Positions 23,101 to 34,599 of a stretch of 64,000 bases of DNA are shown here, piece by piece. The position numbers and the translations under genes are program-made. The DNA lies in contig JANCIK010000007.1 of the NCBI GenBank assembly GCA_028532985.1, positions 806,001-870,000 of the forward strand. Reading direction: 5' to 3'. Under the pieces are notes generated by a model. It saw only the letters and a list, made by a program, of their open reading frames with translations, was not told the DNA's origin and did not search any database. This DNA is from Stropharia rugosoannulata. Taxonomy: Eukaryota > Basidiomycota > Agaricomycetes > Agaricales > Strophariaceae. The stretch's first letter is position 1; each line of letters starts with the position of its first letter.

Positions 23101-24561
23101 CGCGCGGGAGCACCTCCTTCGCACATCTGCCGCCTCCGCAGGCTGTACGCGAGGCGCCGTCTATGCCACTCATCGACCCGGACGCGGATCTCGTGGTGAA
23201 AGACTACGGATACGGCTTTGGCCCAGCGAGCGGCTCGGGATACGCGCCCCCGCCACCGCAGTGGCGCGAGGAGGGCCCGAATGGTCTCCCACCTCCTGCG
23301 CCCGAGGATATGCTGGGCGGCGTCGATGTGGGACCCGCGCAGGGATACCCGCCCGTGCGCGACTCTGGCTACGCCCGCGGCGGTCATGGCTCGGACGGGC
23401 CTGTGCCCAGTGGGCGCGGGGGGCGTCGCGGCGGGGCGTACGGTCCGGGCTCGAGTGGGCGTGGGTTTAGCGGGGGAGAACGCGGCTCGTACGCCGGCCG
23501 CCGTGGCCGTGGCGCGAATGGGTTCTCATCTAGAGGTTTCGGACGAGGATTTTCGAGGGGTGGTGGTGGTGGCGGCGGCGGCGGAGTAGGCGCGTCGCAC
23601 CGCGCGCCGCCGTTCAGCGTCACATCGCCGCAGCATATGATTCCGCTCTCTCCTTTGAGTGAGCAAGTGCCGGGCGGTGGGTTCTACCCAGCGCCGCGGC
23701 AGATGCCGCCTTTTGTCGCGCCTCCGAACGGCTTCGACAGGTTTGTCCCGCCCCCGCCGCCAGCACTCCCGCCGCCGGCGAACAGTGCGCCTGTTCCGCA
23801 CATCTCACCGCCGGTCCCAGTTCCGTTGTCGCCCATCTCCTTCCCGCTCGACCCTACACGGTATTATTTGCTTGGTCAGCTCGAGTACTATTTGAGTCCG
23901 CAGAACATGGCCCAAGACTTCTTCTTGCGAAAACAGGTATGTTTATATCACCTTGTGTTCAAGATGTTTGTTATTAGAGACTGACTCCGTGCACTAGATG
24001 GATTCGCGTGGATGGATCGCCATCTCGTTAATAGCATCTTTCAACCGGGTCAAGCAACTGACGATGGACGCCCAGCTCGTCAGGGACGTACTCACTCTCT
24101 CCAGCCTTGTGCAAGTGCGCGGAAATATGGTCCGCATGGGCAACTGGGAGCGATATGTCCTCCCGGATGCCGCCCCGAGCAACGTCGAGGACCAGCCCCT
24201 GCCGCCAGCATACCAAAATATGGGCCCCTACCAAGATCGAGTCGGCGGCGAGCAGCAGCTTCCTCCTCAAGCCTACCCACAAAATTATCAAGCGCATCCT
24301 ATTGAGCAGCAGCAACAGCCACTCCACAACGGCGCTCACGCAAATACAAACGCCGCCGCCGCCGCATCATGGCCTGCCGGAGAGCAGCCTGGCCCTGAAG
24401 CGCACGCTGGGCTGAGCCCGCACGTTAATGGGCACTCTGCAAATGTGGTCGCAGAACACCATGGGGACCACGAGCACGACGACGAAGATGACGAAGAAGA
24501 GGAAGTCGTGTTCGTCATGGGCCAAGATGTGGGGCATTGGTCGCCTGAACGTGTTGCATAA
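20136..24561 (+). CDS. La-related protein (LARP1/Slf1/Sro9-like) RNA-binding protein
   Basis: Four exons (20136-21075, 21552-21878, 21943-23936, 23998-24561) total 3,825 bases, 1,274 residues plus stop, with matching phases. Residues 1-1040 are low complexity: Ala/Ser/Pro, a short Gln run, KSKWVPIP (a motif also seen in Sro9/LARP1 proteins), Pro/Tyr-rich and Arg/Gly-rich segments. The La-type HTH domain spans about 1065-1150: YYLLGQLEYYLSPQNM, DFFLRKQMDSRGW, IASFNRVKQLT and the hydrophobic end of the domain. LARP1/Sro9 proteins bind mRNA and affect translation and stability in the cytoplasm. The ATG at 20136 (MVAPISYAERA) was preferred because YAERA-like starts are typical; an in-frame ATG at 20037 is an alternative. 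Intron 1 is long (476 bp) for this genome. Confidence 0.85.
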
Positions 24562-25604
24562 AGCGCTCCATCCACGGGCTGCCTGCTCAATCCTCCTCCT
24601 TCATTGGCGCGTTCAGCAGTGTGGCTTAAATTTCACACGCAGTCGACATCGACCGCTCGTCTACCCAAGTCCACCCTTCTACCCGACTGTAAAATCACCC
24701 AACGTCGCGGCCGTCCCTGACGAAGAACCGCGCATGTACTTCGCCAGCCCTGTTTCTGATTTACTATTTATCATCTTTACCGCAGGTCATTGCAGCCTTC
24801 GTACCAATCCTCAGCAATCGCACGCGTGTGTTTCCAGTAATATCATTTGTCATCATAACCCAACCCATCCCGAGTTGTTTCCTCATTACACTCAAGTCTC
24901 ATTGGTACATTGTCCCGTTATTCCCGCTTTATCCTATGTTCCCGCTTTTTTATTCTTTTCTTGGTCTTCTCTCTATCTGTGTTTTACTCCTTTTTTAAAA
25001 CTCCTCTTCACTTCTCGCATACATGTTCCTTTTTGCTCTCTTGCATTATACACTAGTCATCACATACACTACACCCTGATTCATATATTTAACTCTGCCT
25101 CTCACCAATTTTCTCCCCCACGTACCTTGACTCTCACCACCCGCAGGTTGGGCGACCCCACGTCCCATCTGTCCTGCGCGTTGCCCTTTACGACTCCCAT
25201 CCTCTCCTCATAGTTAAAGACCGCCTCGCACCGTAACCCCCTTCCCCTGCTCGGGATCCTTCCTTTATGATACTCTTTACGAAGCATTCTCTCAGAAACA
25301 ATTTGCTGTGAACTCACAACACAGAATCATGCCACACCCACTTATGCGAATATATGCCTACTGAATATGATCCCCTGTTACTTAGGGTTTTGTTTGATCC
25401 TTACGGTATATATACTGTACATCTTCCTTACGAACCCAAGATAATAGACATATTGTTCATCTCCTCCCACAAGTGGGCGAACATAGGCATAATTTTGGTG
25501 AAAGCAACATGGATAATTTCATAGTACAAAAGGTAACAGAGCATACCATGGCTTCCATAGTCTCGCTATCCCAAGCAACAACCACATCAAACATAGAAAA
25601 CTGT
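24562..25604. other. 1 kb convergent spacer between LARP and eL20 genes
   Basis: Pyrimidine-rich, AT-rich sequence with no supported gene; 3' UTRs of both genes. An open frame on the plus strand across 24428-25213 shadows the end of the LARP gene and runs into repetitive CT-rich sequence. Confidence 0.45.
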
Positions 25605-26287
25605 TTAGAAGGTAACGGGGCGGTGGGCCACGAAGGTCGAGCGGAACTTGGTGACACGGTGGGGAAGGGGGAACTTGAGCTTGGGAGTAAGGAGCTGCTT
25701 GATGTAGGGGCGGCGGATGTCCTCGGTCTTCTCGATCTCGACAACACGGAGGATCTACAATAAAAAGTTGGTTACAATGTACATAGTCTTTATGACGGTG
25801 AAACATACGTGGATCGACCTGAAGCGGGCACGATGCCTGGCAGCCATGTCCTGGTACAGGCTCTTGACGGCATCAGCACGGCTGAGGTCGCGGAACTCCT
25901 TGTACATGTTGTGGGTTCCAGACCGCGAGTCGTAGCGGAGCCAGATACCGAAGTTCTTGACTTTCAAGGGCTTCTTTTCATGAATCTAGAAAAAAGGAAC
26001 CGGCGAACAAGAAAAATATTGCATCGCAGAAAACGGTCCTATGGTCAGCAATCCCATTCCGCCTGCCTCTTGAGGGCTGCAAGGGACATTATGATACATA
26101 CGACGTTAACACCAATGATCTCGCCATTGGCCTTCTTGACCTTCTTGAGCTGCCTCAGGAAATACCAGAAACGGGACTTGGCAACGACCTCGTTGGGCGC
26201 AAAGATGCGCATGCGGTAAATCTTGGGGGTGGGCTCGGCCTCAGTGGGCAAATGCCTGCCAACGACTTGATATTCGGTGAAGCCCAT
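25605..26287 (-). CDS. RPL20: 60S ribosomal protein eL20 (L18a/L20)
   Basis: Three coding exons from ATG 26287. Seen: [44 protein letters not shown], then [51 protein letters not shown], and the end FVAHRPVTF before TAA at 25605. These blocks are near-invariant in eukaryotic eL20, and the length of about 175 residues is as expected. The protein is part of the large ribosomal subunit near the 5S rRNA region. A further intron with GTGAGT...TATAG lies directly before the ATG (about 26289-26475), a 5' UTR intron, common in fungal ribosomal protein genes. Confidence 0.95.
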
Positions 26288-26744
26288 TCTATAAGAGCAA
26301 GTGGAAGGGAGGGGATTAGCGCTCAGTTGAGAGGGAATTTTTGCCTGGTCCGGCCGTCATCCGACATATCCACCCCCCATCCAACCCGAATTCCACCGTT
26401 TTTTCTCCAGAAAGTCGGCATATCGCTCCATGAAGGCCTTTACAGCGTATCTGAGGAGCATAGAAACTCACGTTGGCGATGTGGTGTTTTCTTGAGGATA
26501 GACGGGCGATAACGTCCTTGGATTGGGCACCCAACGACAGTGGTGTTTGCTGTTGTTGATCAACACCCTTTGGGACTTCGGGACTTTTACTATCTATGAA
26601 TTTCACCGCATGCGACGTTTGGCTTGCGTTCGTTTGCCATTAGAAGAACGAAACTGGATAAAGGATTGCATTACAAAAAGCAGATTTCGGACTATGGACG
26701 GATCCTATATTATACATGGAACAATAAAACTACAACTGAAAGGA
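26288..26744. other. eL20 promoter with 5' UTR intron, and CSN5 3' end
   Basis: The eL20 leader exon appears to end in CGCCAAC near 26476, with an intron leading to the ATG at 26287. The remainder is promoter and the 3' UTR of CSN5. No other gene is supported. Confidence 0.5.
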
Positions 26745-28168
26745 TCAACCTATCGCCATATCGGTCACTTCGGCTACTTTGTCTGATGCGGACTGTTCAC
26801 TGTTACTCTTCGGACGCATAGAGAAGATGACGTCCTTTATAACTTGAGTAATGAGACCATGCTGAGCCTCTATGGCGATTTTGGTACTGTAGGGGCATTA
26901 GCTTGCAGTCCAATTTAATAGCATAAATAATAACCTGTCTTTCACGCTCTTGGTTAGCTGACTATCTTCCTTCTCCTTCTTCTTATCGTCTTTCTCCTTT
27001 TGCTTTTGCGAAGTGGATGATTGGTCCTTTTCTTTCAATACCGGTGCCGAGGCCCTCGTAGATGTAACAGCGGCCGATGCTTTTGCCAACTTCTGGCCCA
27101 GATCGGAAAGCTGAGATACCGCATATGCACGATTCTGATCATGCAAAATTCATGAAGAGTACAATTTATGATAATTTTACAATGCTACTCACCGAAATTA
27201 GAGGACTCTGACTGAGAGTGTTCACCCAGTACTTGTTCCACAACATGGACAGGAGGTCGTTATCTAGACTTGACTTGAATACCTCTACCTCCAATTGATA
27301 ATATTGGTTTGCATGGACGCCAAAGTCTTCGATTTTATTCAACGGGATTGACTGATATTCTGATTGGGATACATTGGGGGGAGTGTAATTCTCGGGGAAG
27401 GTGCGGAAAGCGCCAATATCGACTTTGCCGGCCGAGATGGTGCGGTTGGGGTCAATCTTTGGTTCCAGAACATTAACCAGGTTAAGTATAATTTATGGAA
27501 ATACTCACCACGACAGCGACAAACGGATCCTGGTACTTCTGGTTGTTGATCTGGGTGTTAACATCGATCCCAGATAGCCAACATCCATAACCTGGGTGCG
27601 AGTGGTACCAGCCAATAGCGTGCTCCAGCCTGCCTGCCTACGTAGCAGAGATAAGCTACAGTCTTCAAGATGTTGGGCGGTAGCACACCTTTTCGCTCTG
27701 ATTGGAATATTCGACCATATACTCATTAGCCTCGCTTGCAGCATTCACGCGCGTTTCAGTTCCTTGTACGGGGAGAGCGAACGAATCCATGACGACTAAA
27801 GTGTTTCCCATGACTTTGCCTTGCATAAGGCCCATAATCTCGTATGGTACTCCAGAGCGCGCGTGGATAACCTAGATCAGAAAGACAATTATTGGAAATC
27901 CGTTTACATCTCATCCAACACACCATCTTGATCAGAGCAATGGCGGATATCCTGCATGATTTAAAGAAATGAGGACTACGAGAAGATGTGTATTAGGCGA
28001 TTGCTTCACTCCAAATCATAAAAAAACGCGTTACTCTTTCTTCCATGGCTGTTCGCTGTTGATGCGCTTATCTGCGTCTGCGTCGAACCGGTATATCTCA
28101 TCTTGGGGCGAGATTTCTAGGATATCATTTGTCAACGAGAAGGTCTTCAGAGCTGTACTGCTCGACAT
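26745..28168 (-). CDS. CSN5: COP9 signalosome subunit 5 (CSN5/Jab1), JAMM deneddylase
   Basis: ATG at 28168 ([10 protein letters not shown]). Exons joined at consistent phases give [17 protein letters not shown], then [18 protein letters not shown] with the JAMM glutamate, [17 protein letters not shown], and [17 protein letters not shown] carrying the H-x-H-x10-D zinc ligands. Next come [28 protein letters not shown] sequence, and a C-terminal Lys/Glu-rich insertion ([11 protein letters not shown]) before the final helix region ending DMAIG. CSN5 is the catalytic subunit that removes NEDD8 from cullins, controlling SCF ligases. All metal ligands are present, so it should be active. The Lys/Glu tract is typical of basidiomycete CSN5. 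Confidence 0.93.
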
Positions 28169-29256
28169 CCGACTAGTTAAGCCTCCAACTATTTGAGGAA
28201 GATTCTAGGACGATATCAAACGGTTAGACCAACTTGTGCTAAGTGGTCATGCAAGTCAATTGCAAGTTGTGGGGAAGCGCATGTCATTTATGGACTTGAT
28301 TGCCATCTCGCTGTCGAACAAACAAACGGGTTTGTACGCGGCCGTGCCGGCCGCAATTCTTCCTATCCTCTGCGTCCACGACGGCATCCGAGTCCGGTTC
28401 CCAAGTCCCAACAAACTACTCATAGTAGCTAGCACATAATAGTCATTGCTCGGCTATTATTCGGAGAATCGTGCCCGTTTATATTGTCTGTCAATATCTT
28501 CAACGCAACTCTAGCCAAAGTACTGTTCACTTCGCTTTCTTCGATATGGGGATTTGTCGAAACTCTGTAATGGATGAACTAGCGATGAACTATTCCTATG
28601 CCAACCGCAGCGTCACGCTTGACGAGGTCTTGATACTGACCTGTTGGACTAACCGCCATTCTGTGCTGGTTGGAGCGTCAAAAATTCCAATTTATCGCAA
28701 ATCCTCTTCCATTGGTTGTCTAGCATCGACCACGACACAACGCATCGTCATGCCATAGATTTGTTCGTTAAACTAAGAAGCCTGTTGATATATGATCCGT
28801 TGAAGTACTCTCGATATGTCCTTGCGCACTGCATCTTTATGATCGTCTAGACAATCCTTTGCCTTGTCTCCTGCAATTTATCATGAAAACGTCTACGTGA
28901 GTCTTTCCATTATAAACAGTCAAGATGCGTGCTGAATACTCTAAGAATGGAGACTCAGGAAGGCGCATATAAATGAGTTGCAGCTTGAGTGATAAGATTG
29001 CCATAGAAGCAAATTCTCTTCACGCTTGGATCAGACTTCGAAATGGCCTGCCCGCTCCGCTCGTCCATATTGTGCTATCACGACGCATGCCTTCAAATCA
29101 CATTGCAACTCACGCGCGCTTTTACTTCCCTCTTTGATGAGACAGAATCGAAGTTAGTTGTGATCCGTCTGAGGCTCTTTCGATCGCGAGGCTATAAAGC
29201 GCTGCATATAAACTTGCTGTCTCGAGCTACACGCCTACACGCCTGCACGCCTAACT
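28169..29256. other. 1.1 kb divergent spacer between CSN5 and the P450
   Basis: Short frames at 28193-28440 and 28471-28758 lack family motifs and splice support. I see promoter regions only. Confidence 0.4.
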
Positions 29257-31467
29257 ATGACGGTCATATTTTTCGCTCGAGATGCGTTCATATGTCTATC
29301 CGGATTTTTTATGTTTATAGTGCTCTCAAAGCTACGGAAAGAGAAGCTCAGGCTGCCTTTGCCTCCAGGTCCGACAAAGCTCCCTATCCTAGGAGATGCC
29401 CTACACTTTCCGGCAAGCTTCGAGTGGGAAACGTATCAAGCATGGGCTAAAGAATATAGTAAAACCTGCACCGTTCTGCTTAGAGTATAACTGCATTTTT
29501 CTGAAATGCATCTCTCTCAGATACGGATATTCTTTACCTTAATGTTTTCGGGACACGTATAATTGTCCTCAACACCCTCAAGGCGGCCACAGATTTATTG
29601 GAAAAGCGCTCTTCCATTTATTCTGGACGGTTAGTGTATTTGCTACTCTCAGCATCGATCATTGTTTCAATTACTAGCCTTGCAGTCCTAAGTTCACTTT
29701 AATCAAGAAGTAGTATGTCTCATTCCTGGTCGGCTACTTTTCAATTGACTTAGTGACTGAATGCATAGCATGGGCTTCGGTTGGCTTCTTCCGTTTATGG
29801 GATACGGAACGGAATGGAAAGACCGTCGTCGCGTCTTTCAGAAATATTTTCAACTCAAAGCATTAACGGAACCCTGGCAGCGGCAACAGACAGCTTACTC
29901 CCGCCGGCTACTGCTACAGTTGTTGGATGCACCCGAGCAATATGTTGAGCATATCAGATGGTTAATAAAGCGCCACATTATAATTGTTGGACCTTGCTAA
30001 CTTTATTACCAGCTTTGTAGGCGGGACACTTCACAGCGTCACGTATGGAACGACAATCAAGAAATCTAATGACTCATTCGACCTAGTAGACGACGTCATG
30101 AACGCTTTAAAGGATACTGCGATCCCCATGTCAGGCATCATTGATATGGCACCATGGTTATTGCCTGTGTTTTCTCGTCTTCTTTCCGGACCCCCATTCA
30201 ACAAAAGCCAAGCAGACTGGAAGGAACTTGCGCACCGTTTCCGCCATGAGCCGATTTCCGACCCCGAATGTTTGCAGGTCAGGTAATTAACTCAGTACTT
30301 CAGTTCAACAATACTGACTGTATAACCTCTGTAGGCCCAACCACCCTATGGCACTAGCTTCGTTTCCCATTCTTTGGGGAAATTAGATTCGTGCAAAAAT
30401 AAAGTAAAAGAAATGGGGCTGATCAAAGATGTTGCTGCAGTTGTTTACATTGGTGAGCTTGATTTCAACCATCGACACGGTCTATAGGTAACGATATAAT
30501 TGAAGGCGGTTCAAGTACAACGAAAGCCCTGCTTTATACCTTTTTCTTGGCCATGCTCTGTTTCCCCGAAGCCCAAGCAAAAGCACAAGAGGAACTCGAC
30601 AGAGTTGTGGGGCAAAATAGACTACCTGATTTTCGCGATGAACCTCATTTGCCATACCTTTCGGCTATCATCAAAGAAATTCAACGGTCAGTCATCCACT
30701 GTTGCTCCTGCCAGACTCAAGGTAACGATCCCTTACCAATACAACTCCCACAATGCAAAAGATGGCAGCCTGCAGGTCCTATTGGTGAGGTCATATGTGC
30801 TCTAATACAAGATTCTCCGATATTAAAGAATGTACAATAGGTATACCTCACTTTCTTGAACAGGACGACGAGTATGGCGGGTATCACATCCCTGGACAAT
30901 CCATCGTCATTACGAATATTTGGTGAGACGATAATAGCCGACAAATAGACATAGAAGATCTCATGCGGGTCTTTAGGGCAATACTCAACGATGAAGTAGA
31001 ACATAATAATCCGCGAGAGTTTATGCCCGAGCGATTCTTGAAAAATGGTCAGATAGACCCCTCGGTCCGCGATCCCGCAAGTATTGGGTTCAGCTTTGGG
31101 AGGAGGTATTATGTTTCTCTTGCGACTCTCTGAGATCTTGCTGTCTTGCTGACTTGGATTACTGGGTCACGAAGAGTCTGCCCAGGTGCACACATAGCCC
31201 TTTCTATTATGTGGATTAGCGCAGCTTCCATTCTTTCGACGTTTACGATATCGAAAGCGGTCGACAAAGATGGGAACGTCGTAGAGCCAACCATGAAGTA
31301 TTGCTCTGGAATCACTTCGTTAGTGCTTTTCTTGTCCTTTGTTCTAAACGTTTATCAGCTCGACTGGTATTAGCCAGCCTGAGCCTTTCCAGTGTACTAT
31401 CACACCGCGCCATCATAAAGCCGATACTCTTATACGCAACTACGTTATCCCTTTGGAGTCGGCCTGA
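29257..31467 (+). CDS. Cytochrome P450 monooxygenase (basidiomycete type)
   Basis: About twelve short exons, each with fitting GT-AG splice sites. Seen: an N-terminal membrane anchor then PLPPGPTKLPILGD; DTDILYLNVFG; GWLLPFMGYGTEWKDRRRVFQ (C-helix WKDRRR); the I-helix region GGSSTTKALLYTFFLAM; EELDRVVGQNRLPDF; the K-helix ExxR as KEIQRW; PAGPIGIPHF and DEYGGYHIPGQS; REFMPERFL (PERF); and the heme loop FSFGRR/VCPG split by an intron. The C-terminal exon gives PEPFQCTITPRHH and stops at 31467. The fold and the heme Cys are intact. The I-helix has Ser where most P450s have Asp/Glu before Thr. Such enzymes sit in the ER and oxidise secondary metabolites or xenobiotics; the substrate is unknown. 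No biosynthetic partners are adjacent. Confidence 0.87.
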
Positions 31468-31778
31468 AGAACATGGTCCATTCTGTTCTGGTGGGCGCTA
31501 GGTTTCCACCCTCGAATAGAGTCTCCGAATAGTGCTTCTTTCGCTTCGACTTGTACATAATTACTTGACAACCTAGTGTTAACCAGTCCGCTTTACCATT
31601 TTTTGGATCAGGGGTATTTGGGGTGACGGTGAAATAATTGCTTCCGCGCGGCACAGCCACGTGAATAAGACCGAGTCACGGCTAGATTCGCTCCATTTCG
31701 GCCTTAAGACTTACATAAATTATTGACCATACGAACCCCCACTTTCCTTTAGCCTGCCCCTCTATTATCACACTCGCC
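31468..31778. other. Spacer between P450 and aspartokinase
   Basis: About 310 bases; promoter of the aspartokinase gene. Nothing specific is seen. Confidence 0.4.
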
Positions 31779-33882
31779 ATGTCCTCTTACTCTCCATCGT
31801 CATCACGGTCGTCTTCCCCGCCGAAAACGCCTCCAAATTTGCACCAAAACAGCATCGATCCTGATGCCAAATGGCTCATCCAGAAGTTTGGAGGCACAAG
31901 CGTTGGAAAGTTCCCTGTCAAGATCGCAGCGGACATTGTTGCGTACGCCTGGAGTGATCCAATAGACTCATTCACATTTTAACCTTACGTGCAGTAATTA
32001 CATCGACGGAAACAAAGTCGCAATCGTCTGCTCAGCACGTTCGGGGTCGACGAAAGCCCTCGGAACGACGAACCTGCTTCTCCGCGCTGCAGCAGAAGCG
32101 CTTCGACGGACTAAAAACGCATCATCTTCGGTCTCTGGATCAGCTTCGCCTGTGTCGAGAGGCTTGTTCGGCGTTGGATCTCATGGAAGCGATCATAGCC
32201 AGAGCCCTCCACTGAGTCCAAAGGCTCGTAGTCGGTCCTCACGCTCTTCATCTCCGCCCCCGTTATTCGGATTCACCCCACTTAACGGAAATTCCACCGC
32301 AGAGACGCAACCGGATTTCTGTCTTACAGTGGAACTTATTCATAAGGAACACGTTACTGCTGCTCGTGCAGCAATAAGTGACCCACACATACTCCAAGAG
32401 CTGGAAGAGGAAGTACGGCGAGATTGTGACTGGCTTCGCAATTTCCTGCTCGCTGCAAAAGTATGTTTATTCCAACTTTGTCTGTCTTCCTTATTTGACT
32501 ACTGTTGCTGTATATTTTGATTTGTTGCTGGGATAGATCATCGACGAAATATCACCTCGTTCACGCGATAGTATAATCGGCCTTGGAGAACGGCTAGCAT
32601 GCAAATTTATGACCGCGGTCCTTCGTGACCAGGCACGTTGCTCTATTTTTAGATTGCACGCTAGCAACTGACCGTTTTGCAGGGGATCGACGCAGAATAC
32701 GTGTCGCTCGAAGACGTGGTGCCGGAATATGACAGCGATGCTGCGTCAGAGAAAGCGCTCCCACAGGAGTTCTATGACACTCTTGCTACCACACTAGGCC
32801 AGCGCATTGCGCAGTGTGGCCCACGCGTGCCAGTCGTTACCGGCTTCTTCGGGCCTGTGCCAGGCTCGCTCTTGCGCCAGGTAGGGCGTGGCTACACAGA
32901 TTTGTGCTCTGCGCTTCTGGCGGTTGGCCTCAAGGCGGCAGAGCTTCAAATTTGGAAAGAGGTCGATGGCATCTTCACCGCCGACCCGCGCAAGGTTCCC
33001 ACCGCGCGCCTTATTCCAGTCATTTCCCCTGACGAGGCTGCCGAATTGACCTATTATGGCAGCGAGGTCGTCCACCCATTCACGATGGAGCAGGCGATCC
33101 GCAAAAAGATCCCGGTGCGCATCAAGAACGTGGAGAACCCGCGCGGCGGCGGCACTGTCATCCACCCAGACCCAGAGGAGGACCACTTGTCGTCGCCAAC
33201 GACGATCTCGCACACTGTTCCAGAACCGGCCTCGCTCAGCTCCCTGCACCAACTGGCCATTGCAACAGAGGACTCGAGGCGCAAGCGCCTGCCTACGGCG
33301 GTCACGATTAAGGAGCATATCGTTGTGCTGAACATCAACTCAAACAGGAAGAGCGTCAGTCACGGTTTCCTTGCAGGAATTTTCAGCACGCTAGACAAGT
33401 TCGGTGTTATTGTTGATTTGATCAGCACGAGTGAAGTGCATGTCAGTATGGCTATTGGTGACAGCCTCCCGCCCAAGCTTTTGGAGCGCCTCATCAAGGA
33501 TCTCAAGACGAACGGGACGGTGCGCAGTGTTCCCTTGAATGATCGCTTAATTTCTCATTTTTTATCAGGTGTCTGTACATCGCGATATGGCAATTCTTTC
33601 ACTGGTCGGGCACCAGATGCGCAATATGGTCGGCATTGCAGGGCTCATGTTCACCACGCTTGCCCAGGGAAATGTGAACATCGAGATGATATCGCAAGGC
33701 GCCAGTGAGATTAACATTTCATGCGTTATCGAGGAGCGCGATGCAGTCAAGGCGCTCAACCTCATCCATCAGAGCTGCCTGCAGATTAAACCCGAGACTA
33801 CCAGAGGACGAGGTATGCGTTCTTTCGCGTTTTCTGAATGAAAGCTAACTAATTTTTTTTAGTTGGCCCATGGTTGTTCTGA
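31779..33882 (+). CDS. HOM3: Aspartate kinase (aspartokinase)
   Basis: ATG at 31779. After a Ser/Pro-rich head the catalytic signature KFGGTSVGK appears, then VAIVCSARSG. A 50-residue Ser/Arg/Pro insertion follows (32130-32290). Further on: VVTGFFG, GRGYTDLCSALLAVGL, WKEVDGIFTADPR, TYYGSEVVHPFTMEQA, IPVRIKN. The C-terminal half carries two ACT-like segments (VLNINSNRKSVSHGFLAGIF and ILSLVGHQMRNMVGIAG, then NIEMISQGASEINIS). The last 50 bp intron leads to a tiny exon ending PWLF, stop at 33882. The enzyme phosphorylates L-aspartate in the first step to threonine, methionine and isoleucine. In fungi it is feedback-inhibited by threonine through the ACT domains, which are intact here. Introns sit near 31945, 32460, 32635, 33545 and 33812. 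Confidence 0.93.
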
Positions 33883-34599
33883 GGTTCCAGAAATACAAGA
33901 GGCCTGTTTGATCCAGTTGTTACATATATAAACGCGATCTTCAACTACTGCAGTGATTGCTTCATAACAAAATACCTTCTAACCACGGGAGAACCATGTA
34001 AAATTACGTAGAATTCACCTAGAATTTAAAGTATCCAAGTTGGATGCACCATGTATATATCCTCCATAGATGTAACTTACTTCAGAAATGTTATACTTAC
34101 GCTGGAATGGAAGTGCCGTGTTCGTTGAAAATGAGTTCGTTGAAAATGAAAATGTATGGATTGGTTTTCTTTGGGTTTTCTTCCCACCTTACCTTGGGCG
34201 GTGCCTAGGTCGGCCACGCTACGAAGCCCTACTTCATCGATAAGGGCTCTGCCTGGGTCCATGATGTGACTTCTCAGAGTAAATAATACATGTCAAGTGT
34301 GAGTCACTCTACTTATGCCACCCGCCCGATAGCTTGGTCAAACTTTGGTGGCTTGTTTGTTGCAAGTTTGCTGATTTTGATGGGTGTGTGACAGAGTTGT
34401 GTACGCCTATGTACGGCGCGAGGCGTAACAGCATGTGACACGACGCGTACGGGTTATTTGTTTCCTTATTTGCATGGCACGTGATGTTGGATACATGGCT
34501 GCGTTTTCGTTGTTGGAGAGGACCGTCCACAGGCCTCCATCCTTCATTCCATATCTACTCCCGCCCCCATAGAGTCACCTCCCATACACACCACTTCAA
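33883..34599. other. Spacer between aspartokinase and cyclin B
   Basis: About 720 bases with the aspartokinase 3' UTR and the cyclin promoter. No gene is supported. Confidence 0.4.

Noticed and set aside
22491..23387. 298-codon open frame on the minus strand
   Set aside because: It is the antisense shadow of the Pro/Gly-rich LARP exon (21943-23936); the GC-rich codons of that exon keep the opposite strand open, and no family motif is present.
24428..25213. 261-codon plus-strand frame
   Set aside because: Begins out of frame in the last LARP exon and runs into CT-rich 3' sequence; no motif.
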